From assembly GCA_023101885.1 (NCBI GenBank), contig JALPQD010000143.1, positions 2,914,001 to 2,978,000 on the forward strand: DNA of 64,000 nucleotides. The letters run 5' to 3'. The stretch comes from Typhlomys cinereus. Lineage: Eukaryota > Chordata > Mammalia > Rodentia > Platacanthomyidae. Below are positions 57,904 through 64,000 of the stretch, piece by piece (position 1 is the stretch's first letter; every line of letters begins with the position of its first letter). Below the pieces are notes generated by a model. That model was not told the origin of the DNA. It searched no databases and saw nothing but the letters and a program-made list of their open reading frames with translations. The position numbers were made by a program, and so were the translations under genes.

Positions 57904-60869
57904 GTAAAAACTGATAGTCTCCTGTTTTTTTTTTTTTTTAAACAAATTAAAAATGCAGTTTTTTTGAGAAGACTGTGAAGTTACAGTGCCGTAACTCCAG
58001 CTCCTTTTAGAACAGAGTCCTCCATATCATTCACCTGTCTTCCATCTTATATTTCAAAAACGGAAGCCTTATGACTTCATTAGATTTAATGTAGATATTT
58101 TTTGGTGAGAATATTTCATATGTATGTAATGCTAAATACTAGTGTTCTTTTCCATCATTGCTGGTTTTTCTTACTGCCATGGCAGTACTTTAAGTACCCG
58201 TGCCACATGGTCCCCGCTAGATCTCTTCCTTTAATTTTATTTTCTCCTTTGTAATGAGCAAGTAACCCTGAGGATAATGACTTTGGCACACTGAATATCT
58301 TTCACCTTTGATAGCATCCTTTAATAATATTTGGCCTGAGTCAGTAATGCTATTAGAGATTTCAAAATGGTTAATTTTTGTCCTTAACAATTCTATTATT
58401 ATTTCTATGCTTATTACCCAGTGTGGCAGGATCTACATTTTGCCACCCTGATTAGTCTTCACTCACTGATTCATATATCTACCCCTCTAGCTTTTGGGAC
58501 TATTAGTAGCTAAAGCTACTGAGCATGATCGAGTTCTGTCTATGCCCTTAGCCAACAGAGTTAACTCCCCGAGAAACATGCCTCTTGTGTGTAGCTTGCA
58601 TGTAGTGTTTGTTCTGTATAGTTGTGTAAGTGTCTGACCCTTTCGCCCCAAGAAGAAGACATTTGAAAGGCCTGTTTCACTTTCCACGGCTGCAGCCTTG
58701 CCGGGACTGCATTGCAGGTCAGCTGCTTCTGCTCAGTCTTGCTTCCTTCATTCCCACAGTATTTGTTCACAGGGCCCTCTACAGTAAGTTGCGCTATGCG
58801 GGGGCTCGTTTGAGTGGCTTCACTTACTGCCAGGAGTGGTCTTAGGAAATGGATTCTGTTGGTGTCTGTGCAGCACCAGTGTTGCTGCTCCCTGGCTGCA
58901 CTGCAGCTGAGGGACTGTTCAGACTACCCTGGTGGTGACCGGAGTGAAGGTCCCCTGGGAAGGAATGCACTAGCGTGTATATCTCAGGCTTTTAGGAGGT
59001 TCAGAGAAGTTATTCATTGTAAGGACAGTGAACTGGCTTAGTGAGTGGCTTTGATATTGGAGAAAGATGATGAAAAGCTGAAGGTAATTGAGGCAAAAAT
59101 GTAAAAGGAATCATTCTCTCTCGCTCTGTCTCTAACAATATAGAAAAGAACATCTGCACTAAGGGACAAGAACCGAAGAAATAGGCCTAAGGGTTTATTT
59201 GTTGTTGTTGTTTGGTAGATTTAGGGTGGGTTGAGTTCAGAAGTCTGCTGTGCCATTCAGTGTTCTGACTGGAAAAAAATGGAATCCTGGCCCTTCATAT
59301 CACACAGCTGAATTTAATGCATTTGTAACTCTTGTATCACGCCTCCCCAGAAGTGGCCTAATTCTGACTAGCAAATGATTTGAAGAGTACACAAAAGTCT
59401 AGGCTTCCCCTCTTCCATGATCTACTGTTTTCCCCCATCCCACTATACCAAACCAATAACTAGCATTAAGTTGCAGCAGAACGTGCTGGGACGGGTTGGA
59501 CCTGCCAAGAGAGAAAAACTGTCTACAAGTACATACTCATTTGTGTACGCACAGAGAGAGGGTCCCGCACTCTACCCAGATACTCCAAAAGCACCACAGC
59601 AGATAAGGTTCAGTCTTGGTAATGTCTGTCACTAACTACTAGTTTGAAATAGTCATGATTTTAACATTAGTTCATACTACATTCTTTTTGATGGTGTCCG
59701 TTTCTGTAAAGTTGGGCTTTTGATTACTATTGTGATACAAATCAAATCTGGCCTGTACTGAATATGGAATAGCAAGGGAGAGTGGCCCATTCAGTCTGAC
59801 TCCATGTTTGACAACTGTTAGCCCACAGACCCTTTTATTATAAGTAATAATTGCCATTATTTAAGAGTGTAGGCCTACATTTCATGGGTGTTCTTTTTCA
59901 AGTAGTTCCTAAGTTTTAGCAAATAAAGTCTTCTTATTTGGACCTAATTGCTTGCTGCTACTGTTAAGGAATTGTCTTGGCTTGTAAATACATGGAAACA
60001 CTTCTGAGGATGACTGTGCTTCATAAGAAGCTTTCACTTACCAGCTAACAACTTCTGCTCTTAAATGTCCAGTCTTGACAGTGGCACAGACCATGCAGTA
60101 TTTATACTATAGAAAGTGACGGTGATTCATTTTCTCTGGATTTAGCCATATTCCAGGTATGAGTTTGCTTTTCCAAGCCACTTAGGCAATTTGAACTGAG
60201 TATGTAAAAAATGTGTGGTTCCTTGGCGTAGGAATCATTTCAGGCTAGAGATCACTTAATAGCAAAGAAAGGTTATTTGTTTCATCAATCACTACACCAG
60301 GCAAAAGCTTTTGACCTGACACAGCATCAAAAGTCCTTTCATGGCGGCACAGTGGTGCTACCCTAGAGGGTGGACATGCTGCCAGTAGACCAGGTGCTAT
60401 CCCTCAGTGTCCTGAAGAAGGACGTATAACAGTGGGGTCAGTTCTCCTTAGCATCAGTCATAGTGATACACCTAGGGAGATTTTGCTTCCTATCTCTGTA
60501 GCCTGAGCAGTCGGAGTTAAGAGATAATACTTCTGGAGGAGAAACAGTTCCAAAAGAAGCACTATAGGAATCCTGGTGTACATTAAGATTCATTGGTGTT
60601 GGAATTCAAGGTTTCTTTTCTACAGAAAGAAATCATCACACGGAGTTAAGGGAACTATCTGGAAAGGAGAGCTGTTAATATAACACAGCATGCATGTTTG
60701 GGGCATAGTGATCTTCTGGGTGTCTATTGGGTTTCAATATTACTGTTATCTTCATAAAACAAATTAAGTAATCACTTCTCTTGTTATTTCAAAAAAAATG
60801 ACAGAGGCTGGTAGTATTCTAGAATATTTAACAGCATTCACCAGAGACACTTAATAGTTTGCTTCCTAT

Positions 60870-61240
60870 CTTTTAAATGGCTTGATAGCTTATTTCTTTT
60901 TATACTGAATAATATCATTGTTTCGAGACATCATAGCTTATTCTACTGAAGAAAATCTTGGTTGACAGAAACATATAAACATCTATGTGCAGATTCTCAT
61001 ATGGGTGTAAGTTTTCAACTTCTTGGTAAATTCCAAGAACTGTAGTTGTTGGATCATATGGCAAGGGTGTGCTTATTTTGTAAGAAAGTGCCAAATGACC
61101 TTCCAAAGTGGTCCTACCATTTTAGTATTCCCACCAGCAGCATGGGGAAATTTGTGATGCTTTGTCCCTGTGATCGCTTTAAGTGTTCTGAATTCTGAAT
61201 ATTTTGATCTCTGTACCTTATTATGTTACATTTTTCCTTT
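60870..61240 (-). mobile_element. Old L1 ORF2-end fragment
   Basis: The phrases 'gttggatcatatggcaaggg', 'tgccaaatgaccttccaaag' and 'tattcccaccagcagcatgg' are the antisense of a conserved L1 3' region. Confidence 0.75.
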
Positions 61241-61289
61241 TTCATGTGTATGTGTTGATATCAGTAAGCTATTATTCTTCCATCATTGT

Positions 61290-61495
61290 TCTTGACATTG
61301 GGTCTCTAATCAAATCCAGAGCTGGCCGGTAGGGCAGCTTTGCTTTGGTGATCCCCCGCCTCCACCTTCTGAGTCTGGAATTACAGGTGGCCCACCATGC
61401 CTCCCCACTATTTTATGTAGGTCCTGGGAATCTGAACTCTAGTCTCTGGCTCGTGAGGCAGAACTTGAACCTCTGAGCCACCTCCATTGTACCCC
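61290..61495 (-). repeat. B4-like SINE
   Basis: A B1-like left part ('tctggaattacaggtggccc') is joined to an ID-like right part ('ctgaactctagtctctggct' to 'ctctgagccacctccat'), read as the complement. Confidence 0.65.
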
Positions 61496-61499
61496 ATTG

Positions 61500-62400
61500 A
61501 GTACCCATATTGAGTCATGTGGGGAATGTCTTGTCATATGCTATTTGTTATTTCTTATCTGTTTTGTGAAAGAATTTTTGGTCCACCTTCTTTTGGATTG
61601 TTTTTCTATTTGAGACTTCTTTATATAGCAATCTCATCAGATCTGTCTTTTGTAGATATATTCTCCTGTGTTCATGTTAAAATTTTTACTTTCTGTATTA
61701 GTTTTGATCCTTCTGTGTTTTCATATTTGCAGTTTTGCTTCTATGGACAGCACGTTTAGGCTTTTTTGTTTGTTGTTTTGCTTTTGATCTTTAAAAAAAA
61801 TACCAATTCCATCAGTGTTTGCTTTTTGATTAAGTCGTGTTGAGATCATTAATTTTTAATATAATTATTGTGTTGGCTATAAGTGTACATTTTTTACTTT
61901 CTTTACCTCTTCGCATCTCTTGTACTAATATTCTTTAGTGATTGCAATATGCATCTATTAACCATCATAGTGTAATTTGGATTACTGTTGTGCTGCTTTA
62001 CTTCAAACAGAAATTTTGAAACTATCCAGGTATTTTTGTTCTTTCTCTCCTACCGGCATGCATGGTATAGTTGCCATAACTATTATCAGTACAGGCTTTG
62101 AAAACTTTACCATGTCATTATTGCTGTCAAGAGCTGTGCTGCATATTCTAGAGATCTTAAAGGAAAACATAGTAGTTTGTGTTTGCCTATACAATTATTA
62201 CTGTAGTTCTTCATTCTTAAAGATACGGCATTTCTTTTCAACACATTCTTACTGTTTTCTTGAACAGTCTTCTAAGGATAAGTTGTCTTTCTTTTTGCTT
62301 ACTCACAAATATCTTTATTTTTTCCTTTCATTCCTGAAGGATATTTTAGGTAGACATAAAATTGTGAGTATATGCCTGTTCTGTTTAGCATTTTAGTCAA
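61500..62400 (-). mobile_element. Probable old L1 remnant
   Basis: AT-rich sequence with 'gacttctttatatagcaatc' and 'gtagatatattctcctgtgt' resembles antisense L1 ORF2 and may continue the 60870-61240 element. It has no intact frame. Confidence 0.4.
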
Positions 62401-62509
62401 GTTTTTTTTTAACTTTCATAATTTCTAGTAGGAAATATTTGACAGCTTGAACTTGATTGCCCTCTATTTATTGTATTTTATTAGCTATTATGTAAAATAA
62501 TAGGTTTCA

Positions 62510-63420
62510 TTATGGTATTACATACATACTTTGTTTTGGTTGGCTCTCCTCTACTCCCCTCTGTTTTTGCCTCCTCCCACACTTGCATCCTTCTGCCCCA
62601 TTAGCTCACTTTCCCTTTGCATATTCTACCGCCCTACCCACCTTGACTGAAACACTCTTTTGCCCTTTCCGGTTCTCATTCTAGTGTCATGATCTAGACA
62701 CATACTGCTGCATGAGCACACATGTTGAAATTAGAAACTGAGATGTGCAGATGACAGAGGACAAGCATAGGTTACCTAACTTAATAATTTACATCTATTT
62801 TTCCATTCATTTTATTTTTTAATAAAATAAAATTTTATTAAAATTTCATTGTGTAAGTACTATATTTTCATTGTTTTTTTTTTTTTTTTTTTGTTTCTAT
62901 CAGGCTGATTCTATTTCCATGCTGATGTGAAGAGAGACAGCACGGATGTGCAAGTGTCTTGGTGTTAGAATATAGTTTACTTGGGGATATGCCCAAGAAT
63001 AGTACAGCTGGGCCATATAGTAGTTCTTTTTTTAAATTTTTCAAGAAATGTCCACACCAGTTTCTGCAGTGGTTGTAGGAGTACATTTTCACTAACAGTA
63101 GATAAATGTCCCCTTTCCCTGCATACTGGTCACCCTTTGCTGTCATTTGTTTTCTTGATGACAATCATTCTGATTGGAATGAGGTGTGGAATCTTAAAAT
63201 AGTTTTTAGCTTCTATTTCTCTCATGGCCTAAAGTGGTTCGAATAGCAGTTGTGATGGAAACTTTAGTGATTCCCTCACAACTTTGTTCTCCTTCCCTTT
63301 TTTGTTAGTTTTTCCTCCTCATTCTTATACAGATGGGTGATTTTTTTATTGACCCATGTTCAAATTCATGGGCCCTGTGTTGTTATTTCCAACTTCTTTT
63401 TTGGAAGTTTTTTTTTTCAT
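62510..63420 (-). mobile_element. L1 3' UTR and ORF2-end fragment
   Basis: 62510-62650 is pyrimidine-rich and resembles L1 3' UTR in antisense. A T-run at 62873-62892 follows. 62905-63420 carries 'acttggggatatgcccaaga', 'gggccatatagtagttct' and 'acaatcattctgattgga', standard antisense L1 ORF2 phrases. Confidence 0.7.
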
Positions 63421-64000
63421 TTCTAGCTTTACATTGGATCTTTTAATGCATTTTAAAGTTTTACTTATATTGTGTTACTCAATTCAATTAAAAAATTTCT
63501 TACTGAGAACAACCGTTTTCTATTCATTTCCATTGTTACTGTCTTATTTGATGGAATGTATTGAAAGTAGTTTCCTTAAGATCTTTGTTTACTAATAACA
63601 TTATCTATCAGATGTATCCAAACTTTTAATTAACTTGTAAAGTTGTCATCTGCAAAGTTGACACTTGAGTACCATATAGTACACACACATACAGTCACAA
63701 AAAATTGCAGAAATAAGTCTCATAATATTTCAAGTACACTTTTGATTTTGCATTAGGCTTGTTCATATGTGCTCTTGACTGTGTGTGTCCTGTGGGCCTC
63801 AAGTTAGACGTGCATGACGCATGGTCTTAGGGTCAGCATCTTTCAATTATTCTTTCTTCTAAAATTAGCCATATATTTTCTTACTTTTTGCCTTGTGAGA
63901 ATTTTGGATTGTGTCTTGGTCATCGTGAATGCTATGTTTTATAGTCTTTAGAGTTATTGTGATTTTTTTCTGGAGAAGGTTGATTTTTGTTGTTTCTCTT

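Larger units (their letters stand above)
52294..64000 (+). other. MYCBP2 intron 1 (5' part)
   Basis: It starts at the exon 1 donor and runs past the end of the window. No sequence matching the basic, lysine-rich exon 2 of MYCBP2 (NKKILNKKK in human, from memory) was found. The first 250 bp remain in the CpG island; the rest is ordinary intronic sequence with repeats listed separately. Stretches 52600-55850, 56920-57570 and 57900-60860 hold no gene that I can support. Confidence 0.85.

Overview
This is a nuclear mammalian window, and repeat content points to a myomorph rodent. It carries B1-like and B4-like SINEs, rodent L1 3' ends, and at least ten copies of a tRNA-headed SINE with a (CA)n tail. 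The head of that SINE resembles the B2 superfamily. From memory, B2-superfamily SINEs called DIP are described in jerboas (Dipodidae), so a dipodid or close relative is my best guess; this was not checked by search. Nothing prokaryotic, viral or plasmid-like is present.

The only protein-coding gene I can support is MYCBP2 (PHR1/PAM, a giant RING-type E3 ubiquitin ligase of neurons). Its first coding exon lies on the + strand at 51989-52293 inside a strong CpG island (about 51270-52540). The exon ends at a consensus donor (CAG|GTGCGT). Everything from 52294 to the end of the window reads as intron 1; no second exon was recognised. The 5' leader holds three CGG tracts, an (AGG)8 tract abutting three consecutive ATG codons, and a short upstream ORF encoding ten consecutive arginines.

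The first 51 kb is repeat-dense and AT-rich, with no intact gene. It fits the intergenic space upstream of MYCBP2. Its notable contents are: a processed pseudogene of TMEM126A (9771-10466); four same-strand copies of one L1 3' end (about 2.6, 5.2, 24.8 and 39.8 kb); a large L1 fragment on the minus strand (about 15.56-18.34 kb) with a younger repeat nested in its 3' UTR; an L1 ORF2 fragment at 33.6 kb; two copies of one LTR family (3.4 kb on +, 28.0-28.9 kb on -); and many SINEs, several with intact target-site duplications. A second GC-rich, CpG-containing island at about 46.78-47.66 kb lies 4.3 kb upstream of the MYCBP2 island and is unexplained.

Most open reading frames are chance products of CA/GT microsatellites, L1 remnants or the GC-rich island. 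I found no undescribed multi-gene system. The most checkable points are the poly-arginine upstream ORF and triplet tracts in the MYCBP2 leader, the unexplained GC island, the 3.7-kb nested insertion at 2597-6314, and the two SINE subfamilies.
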